Shown in pieces: positions 36,617 through 46,411 of a stretch of 64,000 nt of DNA. The stretch is from positions 126,363,741 to 126,427,740 of the forward strand of contig CM041465.1 of NCBI GenBank assembly GCA_023213395.1, written 5' to 3'. The position numbers and the translations under genes are program-made. Position 1 is the first letter of the stretch; each line of letters starts with the position of its first letter. The stretch is from Cycas panzhihuaensis. Lineage: Eukaryota > Cycadophyta. The notes under the pieces were generated by a model that had not been told where the DNA came from, ran no database searches, and saw only the letters and a program-made list of their open reading frames with translations.

Positions 36617-37730
36617 GCGCCCACGTCGACGAGCCACTCGTAGAGGCACTTCTTCTTCACGCTCTAGATCCTTACCTCGGACTAAAGCCACTCTTACTCG
36701 TATGCAACCCTGCCACGAGATCCGTCGTGTGCCAGGTCCGTTGCGCTCATCTAGTTCTATCCATAGTAAGTTTACTAGTATGCTTAGCGATACTGGACCT
36801 ACTCTTCGTCACCTATCTCCTACCCTGCGTGTGACTACCCCTACCTTTATGGGGTCTAGGCATACCTCTTCCTCTCTTCTTGCTCCGAAACGAGCCTAAA
36901 CTACCATTTTAAATTATTTCCATTCCTCCCAACCATGGGTTGAATGGCAGTTTAAGATGGATTCTTGCTCCGAAACGAGCTTAAACTACCATTTTAAATT
37001 GTCTCCATTCTTCCCAATCCTGAGTAGAATGGCAATTTAAGATGGGTTTTCAGTTTTCTTAGGTTCCTCATGGAACCCGCGTTCCCGTACTCTTGGGAAC
37101 CTTTGTCTTCCTACTTTGGGCATTCCTCAACCTAGGACGACGCTGCGGAGTATCGTTACTCCCCTCTTCATGCTTGTCGTTTCCCTCGCATATTCCGCTA
37201 TGCTCCCCTGTGGACGTGCATGCCGCCCTATCTTCTAACCTCATGCCTCTCGATCACCTCTGCTCACGGTGGATACGTGTGCTCCTGTTAGACGTATGGC
37301 CATGCACAGAAGGAAACGCCTGGATATTTACAAAATTTTACAACAAAACATATACATTTACACATTCACATATTTACATATTAACATTTACAACATAAAA
37401 TTATTCATTTACAAAATAAGCCATACATACTATCTCTCTCATACATGGTATGCACCAGCTCATGTCAAAATGGGGCTCCAATTGCCCCGTATGTGTATAT
37501 ATCAAAAATGTCATAGTACATCGTGTATGTGGGAAGCCGGGATCCTTGCAGGGGGAGTACAATCATGTGAGTCTACATATGACCCCCTGGAGGCCCGTGC
37601 TTTCCCGCCAAAATCATACATATGTGCGTCCTCGGGTCTACTACTGTTGTCCGGACCCGGGGGTCCCATCTCCTGGCCTGTGTGATCCCTCTCCTGGGGA
37701 CTACATCCCTGCGAGGCTCCTCCACAGGCC
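36617..37730. other. Non-coding stretch replacing RT/integrase; 3' side of the antisense gene
   Basis: No RT, RNase H or integrase motif is visible. It contains the 85 bp duplication (36877-37046). Near 37320-37440 lies an AT-rich tract with repeated ACATTTAC/ATTTACA. On the minus strand this tract gives TGTAAATG repeats and AATAAT, a composition seen near plant polyadenylation sites, so it may end the antisense transcript. Open frames here have no recognisable domain. Confidence 0.5.
36877..37046. repeat. Tandem duplication of an 85 bp unit
   Basis: Copies at 36877-36961 and 36962-37046 both start TTCTTGCTCCGAAACGAGC and both end GAATGGCA(G/A)TTTAAGATGG plus one base. Within each copy TAAACTACCAT can pair with a partner such as ATGGCAGTTTA to form a hairpin. 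Confidence 0.9.
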
Positions 37731-40007
37731 TCATGAGCCTGCCTCGCTCTCCTCGTCCCGTGGCCGTCTCGGGGTCGTAGCCGCTGTGTGGGTTTGTGTC
37801 CGGCTCCTGCTCGACCTCGAGACCATCTCGGCCACCAGCTGGTCGTAGCGGACCTGGATGCGGTCCCTCTCGCCCCGTAGTCCCTCCTCGACGATTCTCG
37901 CTCTATCCTCCAACGCCTTAAGGCGCTCCTCTAGGACTGCGAGGCGAGTGCTGATCCCTGCGTCCCCTCCTGCTCCGCTCTGGCTCCTCGAAGCCTGGGC
38001 CTCTGCAACCCAGATGTCTCGCACCCTCACCAGTGGGGCGAATGCCCGCATGTAGGCTCCCGTCGATCTAGGCGCATCCTTTGCCTGGATAGGCGGTTGT
38101 CCCTCTGCGTAGACCTGAGGGAACAACTCCCTCATCGCAGCCTCGACCAGTCTCTGAACCTCCGCTACGCCTGCCAATGCAACATGCAGTGTGTCAGTGT
38201 GTATCCTCGATGTGTATAAAGCAAAATCAGAATCAAATCTCTGTCTAGATGTCAAACGACTAGGGGAACGGTTAGGTCTCACCTGCCGTGGCCGCCGGAC
38301 TCCCTGCTCGGGCGACATCTCCCTCTCCTGGCTCCCCGCCAGCTGCCGGTGCCTCATCCTCAGGCACATCCTCTGCCTCTGCCTCGTCTCTAGCAGGGAT
38401 TGGCTCAACTCTCGCCCCTCCGGATCTCCTCACGATCCGGAGCCTGCGCCCCCTGGTCCCTGTAGCCCTGCTCACCTCCGCAGCTCCTGATGGGCCTGCC
38501 CCTCCTGTGGTAGCCCCAGATGATCCTGCTGCACCTCCCGACGGCTGTGACGGACCTGCCTCTCCTGCAGGTCGTGATGGGCCGGCCCCATCTCACCCGT
38601 CGTCACTGTCGTCGCCCCCATCGCCCCCATCGGCGCCATCATCGTCGCTATCCTCGATGGGTGCTCCTCCCTCTGCTGGGTCATCGCTCGCCCACCTCAC
38701 CGCCCTGTATGGATCCGCCACGTAATCTGTCAGGGTGAGGAGGTCGAGCGATGTCGCGTCGACCGACCGGCGGACATGAGGCTGATCCTCTGTCCCTCTG
38801 AACCTCGTCTGCCACCTGTGGACCATCGGGGCCCACCTCGCTATGGGGAATGGCCCCCCTGCTGGCGCCACTACCGCAAAGTGATCAAAGAACCAGCACT
38901 GCAGTAATGTGCTGTATGAGAGTCCGCCTCTCCCCGATCTCCTGATAGCGTCTAGTTGGGCGATAAGGTTCGCCGCAACCAGGGTCGCCCAATCCATCCT
39001 CTCGCCGGCCTCACCTGCCGTCCTGGCCCACCCATCCTCCGAGGATCTCCTCAGAGTTACATTCCGGGAGATCCGGAACAGAATGCATAGTAGTATGAGC
39101 TTCCTCACCCGAGGAATCCCCGACATAAGTACTGTCTGGAGGGGAGCTCCCCTCCGCTGCCACCTAGCTCCCCCCGTGAGGAACTGAGCTGCCTCCGTGT
39201 GTGCTGCCTCATTGCTAGGCAGCGCCCTCAGTCTCACGGGTCTCCCCGTCGCCGGCACCCCCAGGATCCGCCTGACATCCTCCGGAGTGACGGTGACATC
39301 CCCTATCTGGGGCAAGTGAAATACGTGTCTCCTCCTATCCCAGTGCGACACTATGTCCACCAGGAGCCTCTGATCCGATGCGAACTGGGGGGTCTTCAGG
39401 GCCTTGTACAGCCCGCATCTCTTCAAGACCGCTCTATCATCCTCCGTCGACATCTCCAAATAGCTCAGGATGGGCATGCCGACGTTCTCGCGGTTATCTA
39501 CCGCGGTGACTACCTGTAACCAGTAAAAGCCAGCCAAAGTTAGTCTCCTAGCAGTCACCTAGGCTCCTAGCTATCCTGTCAGTTGTTTTCTCTGCTTTTG
39601 GGAGCTATTTGGGCCCCCGTTTCTTGTTTTACGATTTCCTGCCTGCGTACCGCTCCAAATTTAGCGGTACCGCTAAATTCAGAGCGGGCCCCGCGGCAAT
39701 CAATACATCAGCAAAGATCGCGGTGCCGCGATCTTTCTGCAGATCACGTGACATTCTAAAAAGGGGTTTTTGCCCCCGAAAATCAAATTTTTTTGTGGTG
39801 GACCCCACGTGGGGCCCAAGGACCGTGGTCGCCTAATGCCTGTGTCCCGCCTCTTGCCGAGTCCGATTCAGACTCCGAGGGGCTTCTAACCGCCCATAAG
39901 GGGCGTAAAAAGCATTAAAATTGAAGCTAAAAGCAATGAACTTCAAATTGTGAAATGACTAGGTTTTCGTTGGATCCACTCACCGGATCCGGTCTGACGG
40001 TCGCCAT
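37731..40007 (-). CDS. Plant mobile domain (PMD/aminotransferase-like) gene, three exons, one in-frame TGA
   Basis: Antisense to the element. Exon 1 coding 40007-39984 (ATG in CCCATGG context), intron 39983-39514, exon 2 39513-38283, intron 38282-38171, exon 3 38170-37731. The coding total is 1695 bases, an exact multiple of three ending at a stop (564 codons plus stop). Exon 2 has the PMD core: MPILSYLEMSTEDD, LLVDIVSHWDRRRHVFHLP, TVTPEDVRRILGVPATGRPV and later WFFDHFAV. An acidic Asp/Gly tract and a Gly/Pro/Ser linker follow. Exon 3 adds a likely coiled coil (STRLAVLEERLKALEDRAR). Codon 315 (38595-38593) is TGA; the frame is open on both sides. PMD proteins occur both as host genes (MAIN/MAIL family) and as extra genes in plant transposons. 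Splicing is predicted, not observed. Confidence 0.8.
38171..38282 (-). other. Predicted intron 2 of the antisense PMD gene (112 bp)
   Basis: Donor CAG|GTGAGA and acceptor GGCAG|GCGTAG on the minus strand. Exon 2 ends in phase 1 and the join restores a Gly codon, continuing straight into GVAEVQRLVEAAM of exon 3. The exon 2 frame would otherwise stop just inside the intron (ACC TAA). Confidence 0.75.
39514..39983 (-). other. Predicted intron 1 of the antisense PMD gene (470 bp)
   Basis: A strong donor CCG|GTGAGTGG and an acceptor GGTTACAG|GTAGTC preceded by CTGGCTTTTACT. Both exons are in phase 0 at the join. The intron is AT-richer than the exons near 39910-39950. Confidence 0.7.
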
Positions 40008-40165
40008 GGGGTCTCCGGGATCGTGGCAACTGTCTCCTCGCGTAGATCCAATGGTCGGATCGTCCTCGGTGTGCCTCTGAAGTCGGGTAGCGCTCCGCGT
40101 CGTAAGGAAAAGGCTCTGGTTTCGTACGAGAGCCGGTGAAAATGAATCCGGTTTTCATTGATTTT

Positions 40166-40175
40166 CCTTATATAG
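40166..40175 (-). promoter_or_regulatory. TATA box of the antisense PMD gene
   Basis: The minus strand reads CTATATAAGG. It lies about 160 bp upstream of the ATG at 40007, leaving a plausible 5' UTR of about 130 bp. Together with the splice sites it suggests the gene brought its own promoter into the element. Confidence 0.65.
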
Positions 40176-40179
40176 GCGG

Positions 40180-40705
40180 GGGCCCCGGCGGGCACTTCTC
40201 CCGTTTTTGGCTTCGTGACAGTCGTTGGGACCGTCTCGTCGCGCTGATTACCTTTGCCTTCTGGCCCTGCCGCCCATTGCGTTCCATGGATGCCCTTCTC
40301 GTTTTCCTTTACGAAGGCATTTATGGCGCCTCATTATGGCGCTCTTGGCAGGGCCCTTTTGCACCGTTTTGCGCGCTGCTCCCGAGCATGCCCAAGTTTA
40401 TACTTGTTTGGCTCGTTTCGCTGCCCTGGACTCATTTTTGCGGCCTTTTCTTGCCCCTGAGGCTCCCAAAAGAAATGCTCCCCTGTCTGGGGGCATGTGT
40501 TGCTTCCCGGAGCAACTTTTGGGGACTCTAGGGCGCCCTTTTTCTGCCTACTCTCAGTCAGTGCCCTGATGGCTTGCTCTCGTTCTTGGGTAACCTCATT
40601 GCTAGGTCCTCCTACCCTTCGCGGCCCGCTCCGCGCCTGCTATTCGAGTCTTTGTGTTGCTTACATTACTATTTGTGATTGTTTACCAGAGTTTAGCATT
40701 CGACC
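40180..40705. other. Stretch between the antisense gene promoter and the RNase H gene
   Basis: No convincing gene. It would contain the upstream promoter of the minus-strand PMD gene and the 5' leader of the plus-strand RNase H, so the two genes are divergent. Open frames such as 40136-40531 have no known domain. Confidence 0.45.
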
Positions 40706-41128
40706 ATGTCTCTCCTTATTTTCACCGATGGTGGGAGTCGCGGCAACCCCGGACCTTCCGCCGCTGCGTGGATTCTCCACAGCCCCTCCGGACACGACTA
40801 CCTGCGTTCCGGAGTCTTCCTTCCCGAGGCCACCAATAACGAAGCCGAGTACACGGCCATTATTGACGCCCTTACCGATGCTCTTCGTTTCCATCACGGT
40901 TCTATTGTGCTGTTCTGCGATTCTCAGGTTGTGGTGTCCCATCTCACCCAGGTTTATCAGGTGCGATGCCCTCACCTGAGAACCCTCGCGTCTGCCGCCA
41001 GGTCTCTCTTGGCTTGTTTCTCATCGGTGGATATTCAGCATATCCCCAGGCACCTCAACGCTGAGGCCGACAGCCTCGTCCGCCTCATCCTTGAGCGTCG
41101 CCTCCCTCTTCTTGATGACCGCCGCTGA
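40706..41128 (+). CDS. Free-standing RNase H (archaeal-like type)
   Basis: A 140-residue ORF with its own ATG (CGACCATGTC). RNase H degrades the RNA strand of RNA-DNA hybrids during reverse transcription. All four catalytic acidic residues are visible: Asp8 (FTDGGSRGNPGP), Glu48 (TNNEAEYTA), Asp72 (FCDSQVVV) and Asp122 (NAEADSLV). Tat/Ogre elements are known to carry such an extra RNase H fused inside pol; here it stands alone, about 4 kb past protease, with no RT or integrase. It is one of the few fully open frames of the element, which may hint at recent selection. A captured host RNase H-like gene is the alternative. Confidence 0.85.
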   Translation: MSLLIFTDGGSRGNPGPSAAAWILHSPSGHDYLRSGVFLPEATNNEAEYTAIIDALTDALRFHHGSIVLFCDSQVVVSHLTQVYQVRCPHLRTLASAARSLLACFSSVDIQHIPRHLNAEADSLVRLILERRLPLLDDRR

Positions 41129-41470
41129 GGCTTGCCTGGCCAGCCCGTGCCCAAGTCTCCAGTTGCGGGCTAGTTAGATGTGCTTGCCCTGTTTGCCGGA
41201 TGCCCTCCTGCTTCACATTGCACCATGGTAACGGGGGCATCCCGTTCTTCTTGCTTGCTTGATTTAGATTCGATGATTAGGCAGCGTGGCGACCACTACG
41301 TTGTCCTCGTCTCTGTCTCCCTTGTCCACGCGTTCCGCCACGACACTTGCCTACGCCCTTGGACCACGTGCTGCTCTTTATTGTTTATATATATGCATGT
41401 GCTACTCATGTTTCTTGGTTGACAGCATTCGCCATCACATTACGCTTCCGAGCAGTGAGGCTCTACTGCC
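41129..41470. other. 3' untranslated stretch before the purine-rich tract
   Basis: No gene with a recognisable domain. It leads into the tract next to the 3' LTR. Confidence 0.5.
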
Positions 41471-41480
41471 AAGGGGCCAG
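41471..41480 (+). other. Polypurine-like tract
   Basis: AAGGGGCCAG lies directly before the 3' LTR (TGTTTCCC). It is short and interrupted by CC, so it is a weak tract, but its position is exact. Confidence 0.7.
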
Positions 41481-43984
41481 TGTTTCCCAGCTATTGGGAA
41501 TGGACTCGAGACGCATCGACACAGGTGGGTGCAGGTATATGCTCTTACTTTGCTTGCTTACGATTGCTGAAGTAATCTAGGATGGTTTGATTGACATGTG
41601 CCTGCCTACATGCATTTGTTTGATTGCCTGTTCATAATGCATGTACTAGCGGCACCTCTTAGCCTATGACGACTCACGGTGAGGCATTCATTAGCGAATG
41701 CGACACCCCGTATGGCGTACGACCACTCATGATGTCTCCATGGTCTTTTGGGATGCTTTTGCCAGCCTGTTTATTCGTGCTACCACATGCCACTTATGTT
41801 GCAAACCCTTCCTAAGCCCGGTTTGACCCTTAGTTAGGACTCTTTGCACCGTTTGAGTACTTGCCTATGGCCTAAACCTGCTTTTAATTAATGCATTTCA
41901 ATTTTAACTTATGATTTTACCCTAAAAACTGGATTTCCTATATTATTTTTCTGTTTTTCTGAGTTTCGTCTGGTAGTAGTAAACTAAGCGATCAGCGGAG
42001 TTTCCAGTGATGCCAAGTTTCTTGTGACGATCTGCTTAAAATTCGAAAAAGAGAAGCCTGACGGTGACGCGTTTTTGCGCGGAACTGCCTCGTGGCTCCC
42101 AACCGTTGGAGGCGCCCGAGGGCCCCCAACGTTCACTTGCTTTGCTCAAGGCATAAAAGCCCTTTTCTTACTCATTTGTGATAATTCTCTACTTCATTTT
42201 TTGGACTCTCTACTTCACTCTCTCAAGTTTTCTAGAGCATTTCTTCATAAAAGAAAAAGACCAAGAAGCATTGACAAGAGGCATCCTTCCACAACTGCGG
42301 GACAGAGGTAACAAGGGCTGCTATAGCTGGAGTTGCAGGGCCGTTGCCGCCTCCTACGGAGCTCCAATACAAGCACTCTTCCTCCTCATACACACCCAAG
42401 GTTTTCAAGGGGATTTCTCATCAAGAAAAAAAAACACTACAAAGAGCCATTCCCAGGCTCTCAACTTGCATGAGGCTTTACCACCCTATTCTCTTGCAAG
42501 GGACATGCAACACCACCTCATAGGCATCGTTTGGACCGCTGCTCCAAGTTGCCAAGCGCCTACATGCACTCATTCTTCACCGTTCGAGGTATTTAGTGTC
42601 TCTTGTTGAGTGGTTCTTTTTGCTTGTTTTTTTATTTGTTTATTTGCAAATCTTTTCCTACCTTTGCACATGCATTTCCTTGAGTTTCCTTCGGTCATTT
42701 GATGCACAGAACCGTAGCGATTGTGGCCTATTGGAGTGTTGCCCTAGGCTAGGCCCAGTTTCTCACTTTTCCCTAAACTCATCCTTTTCCTCCAACCCCT
42801 CTCTTTCACCATTTCCTAGGCTAGCCGGCATAAAGGGTTACACGAGGATTCGAGGGAGGTAGGCGGGGTTCCGTCCCCCATTGACGTCCTACTCCCCAAG
42901 GGTTCCGTCCCTTATCCTCTCCCCCTTTATCTCACTTTTCGCTTAGGAAACGGGGCTAGAGAAGCTTTGGAGAGTCAGTTTGAGTACCCGTCTTGGCATA
43001 GGCTACCCGTTGCTACACGAACCGTTCTGTTACATGCTAGCACCGCTTCCCTATACCTTGTGGAGACCTCTCGTGGGTGAGTTAGCCATCCCGAGGCTAC
43101 ACTCAGTCCCATTTGGTGCATTCGTGGTGTATGACAGTTGCATAGTTGTCGTGTGACTTTGTTTCTTTTTCGTTGCATGCTAGTGCTGAACTATGTTTCC
43201 CTACCTTAGTCAGTTTCATTTACGGCATATACATATATATATATTTCCGTGTTTCGTAGCCTCTCTCCCGAGAGGAGGGTATTCTGTTTGATTGTTCACA
43301 GGAGCGCTCGAGAGGAAGGGGCGCAGGAGATCGACCCGTTGCCGGTCGACGCTTGCATGGTACGCTTCCCTTCGTTTATGCTGTTTTGAGTTTTACTTTC
43401 TGTTATTTCAGTTTAGCTAGTCCTTGCTTGCTTTTGGGGAGGTAAGTGGACCCCTTTTATCGCCTTCGACCGACGTCATATACGAGGAGGACGGCGGGAG
43501 GAAGCGCAACCGTGGAGGGAAACCTGCGTCTCTGCCCAAACGCCGGATCTGTATTTCACGTATCTTTCATACTCTCTTTTATGCTCTTACATTTCTTGCA
43601 TTTATTTTAATAGTTAAAGGAACATAAAAGAAAAAGAAAGAATCATTTACTTTACGCTTGCTTTTCCTGTACATTTGCTTTACTTGCACCTTTTTTATTA
43701 TACCCCGCATACCATAGTGTTCGGAGACCCTTTGATCGGTCCCCCTTGGCCATTGCCTTGAGAAGCTGCGACGTGCGAGGTTCCTTTTCCCTTCCCGGCC
43801 ATCCGAAGGGTAGGAAGGCCTCGCCTTGCGGCCACTGGAGCAACCAGGGCACCTTGCGATCCGTGCAGCGCTCGCGCAAGCGGACGTCCTGCGAGGTATG
43901 ATCCTCGCTTTCTAGCTTGCTTAGCATATTACTTTATGCCCTTCCCGCTAGACGTTGGGTCATTGCCCCGCGGAGAGCGTTTCA
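41481..43984 (+). repeat. 3' LTR (2504 bp)
   Basis: TG...CA ends match the 5' LTR. Relative to it, ~57 bp are missing after 'ccccttggcca' (near 43753); a short CAT/CATTGCC repeat at the edges suggests a microhomology deletion. It ends directly before the GTGAC duplication. Confidence 0.95.
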
Positions 43985-43989
43985 GTGAC
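43985..43989. other. Target-site duplication GTGAC, right
   Basis: Repeats 30395-30399; the host sequence 'aaatccattagc' resumes after it as at 8781. Confidence 0.95.
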
Positions 43990-44370
43990 AAATCCATTAG
44001 CTATCATGACAATGGATCAATTGAGATATAAGGATGGATAAATTTAACAATGCTAATAATTTTTGTATTCGTGAATGATAGTTTTCAAGAGTGATAATCA
44101 AGAGAAGGGTGATACGAGACAATGTGAAAGGTAAGGTAGATACACGTGTTATATTTGGCAATGGAGCTATAAATGTTGAATATATTGTCATATAAATATG
44201 AGATGAGAATAATTGGTAGGGAAACAAGTTGGGGATGAGAAGTATATGGGCGGTGTAAGTGAACGCAATGAATGTGGGCACTTTAGAAATAGAGTCATGG
44301 AGTATTAATTCAATGAGTATTAAAGGTTTTTTCATAAATATGATGATCTCGATACGCAAGTAGTGATTGT
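43990..44370 (-). pseudogene. Ty3/gypsy integrase relic, right part, cut by insertion 1
   Basis: Continues the relic at 30076-30394. A minus-strand stretch reading ENYHSRIQKLLALLNLS could correspond to the integrase segment before SLVYG. Heavily decayed. Confidence 0.4.
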
Positions 44371-44499
44371 CTAGATGATGGTAAAAGAAATAATGTTAGG
44401 AGGTTAACCATAATCAAAGGTTATAAGAGAGTTAAATTCAAGAATGGTACGAACTTGTATATAATAATGGTTATTAAAATTGACATCTATAAAGACTAA

Positions 44500-45264
44500 A
44501 CAAAATGACAACCATTAGGTAATACAAGGTAATATGGTAGTCAGTAGCTAGGTGTGTGTAATGTTACTAGCAAGCGTAACATTATGGGAAGTAAAAGTGA
44601 TAAGCATGATGCAATGGTGCTATTTTAAGGCATTTACTTAGATACATACAATTACCTCATAATTCTATGGGGTTGGTAGGGAGTTAATGAACGATTGCAT
44701 TGTAAGATCTCCATCAACGTGACTTAAACAATTTGCATAAACTTTTCACTATTTATATACACACATAAGCAAGGAAGTTAATAGAGATTACCTAAGAGTT
44801 ATCAAAGTACAAAAACCTTTGCATGGGTCAAGGTTTAGAAATTGTTAAGGAACTCCTTGCAAAGGATGTCTCTAGTGTTGAATACTTCAGAATCTAAGAA
44901 ATCATGTGCTTTGATCAATATATTAAGTAAAATAATATAACTATGCAATAAAACGTGTGAAATAAATAAGCATAACTCAGATGGACAAAGTACGGGTGGA
45001 TTTGCCACCACATAGAGCTCTATTTGGGAGGATCTTCTACATTAATCATAATCCAATGTATAACACAATGGTGCGAGTCTTAATTTATAGTCAACTTGCC
45101 AATACTTGAAAGATGCAATAGGCTCACTAAGCAACAAATAAGGCGGATCTGACTAGTTTATATAATAACATTAAATTATAACAAAGGGTCGCCTTAATAT
45201 TATACAATGTGCACAAATTATATGAAGTACAAGAAATGATGGGTGTTATTACATGGTTTTAACA
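44500..45264 (-). repeat. Relic of the copia 3' LTR (second UK copy)
   Basis: Near-identical to 9300-10053, with TGTTAAAACC at 45264 reading leftward after a purine-rich tract, and the TATATAAATAG box near 44753. The left limit is approximate. Confidence 0.45.
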
Positions 45265-46411
45265 CCATCCCTTAGTAGGAGCTTCATTTCTTCTGATACC
45301 GAGGTCATGTCTAAACCGTTTAAACTTTGATTTACTAAGAGCTTTGGTGAAGATGTCCACAACCTGGTCCTCAGTTGGATGATAGACGAAATTAGCTTCT
45401 CCGTTCTAGACATGTTCATGGATGAAGTGATGATGGATCTCAATGTATTCGGCTCTATCATGAAATACAGGATTCCATCTCTGATACACTTTGATTGTGG
45501 TAATCGAGGATGATGGGTGCATGTCATTGAAGTCCAAGTTCAGTAAGAATGCTTTTAAGATAAATCAACTCAGTTGTATGATGGACAACTGCTTTATATT
45601 CTATTTTGATGGAGGAAATAGAAACACTTGGCTGCTTATTATAGCTCCACGAGATTACAACTAAATTTACGTCAAAATAATAACCTGAAGTTGAGTCGTG
45701 AGTATCTTGGCAACTTGCCCAGTCAGCATCTATATGTCCTTTTAGTATAGGGGGATTAGATTAGTTATAGTTAACGCCAAACTGATGTGTGCCATGGATA
45801 TATCTGAGAATCCTAGTATAGGCTTTCTAATGATATACTTTTGGTTATGACATGTACCTAGAATAGATCTCTACTACATATAAAATATCCATACGAGTGT
45901 GGGTGAAATAGATGAGGTTTCCAACTAATTGTCGGTACAAAGTGGGATCAAAAGGCTTTCCTTGTTTATCTAGGTTTGGGTTAGTTCCTTTCTCCATAGG
46001 AATTTATGCTGTTTTATATATTGTCATCCTAAATTTTTCTAAAAGCTCATTGGCATACTTTGTTTGAGTCAGGAAGATGTGTCTTAGTTCTTGTCAAACA
46101 TAATGTTCAAGGAAGTAGTGGAGTAACCTACGATCTGTCATCTCAAAGTTACCTCTCAATTATGATTGAAGCCAAGCAAGGCCATCTGTGTCATTGTCAA
46201 TGATTGCAAGATCATTTACATAGAGAACAACGATTGCGGTCAAATTATCTCTAGCCCGAATGTAGAGATCTAGGTCATAGGGTGAACAATTGAATCCGTG
46301 CTAGTTAAGGACATCATCAATCTTTATACACCAGGTACATTGTGCTTGTTTCAGTCTATAGATGGATTTTTCGAGTCTACATACTGAGTATTCTTATCTT
46401 GGACTAGTATA
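45265..46411 (-). pseudogene. Ty1/copia reverse transcriptase palm and RNase H relic (second UK copy)
   Basis: Colinear with 10054-11191: YVND near 46212-46222, DADWA near 45725 and VDIFTKAL near 45340. The same lesions recur, so it was already dead before the macro-duplication. Confidence 0.8.

Larger units (their letters stand above)
30400..43984 (+). mobile_element. Tat/Ogre-like Ty3/gypsy LTR element without RT or integrase, carrying an antisense gene
   Basis: This is a complete insertion of 13,585 bp with 5 bp TSD, TG...CA LTRs, a PBS, a purine-rich tract, Gag and protease in sense, a plant-mobile-domain gene in antisense, and a free-standing RNase H in sense near the 3' end. A tRNA-Arg-like PBS, a protease site of VDNGS type, a C-X2-H-X4-H-X4-C Gag knuckle and an additional archaeal-like RNase H are known traits of the Tat/Ogre lineage. 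Neither a reverse transcriptase (no YxDD context) nor an integrase could be found in any frame, so movement would need a partner element. It is much more GC-rich than the surrounding array. Confidence 0.9.
25841..46411. repeat. Tandem unit, UK class, second copy, split by insertion 1
   Basis: Without the 13.6 kb element and its duplicated 5 bp, the unit is about 6.98 kb and colinear with 4228-11191. It has the same truncation of the copia relic (near 27549), the same kinase and the same RT part. Confidence 0.9.

Noticed and set aside
36399-36899. Possible RT start after protease
   Set aside because: Only Ser/Arg/Pro-rich low-complexity reading. No RT motifs in any frame.
38563-38597. Alternative splicing around the TGA of the PMD gene
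   Set aside because: A donor (GGGTGAGA) and an acceptor (CTGCAG) flank the stop but are only about 30 bases apart. Joining the donor to exon 3 is out of frame.
38288-38725. Pro/Ala/Ser-rich plus-strand ORF
   Set aside because: It is the reverse reading of the Gly/Pro/Ser linker and acidic tract of the minus-strand PMD gene.
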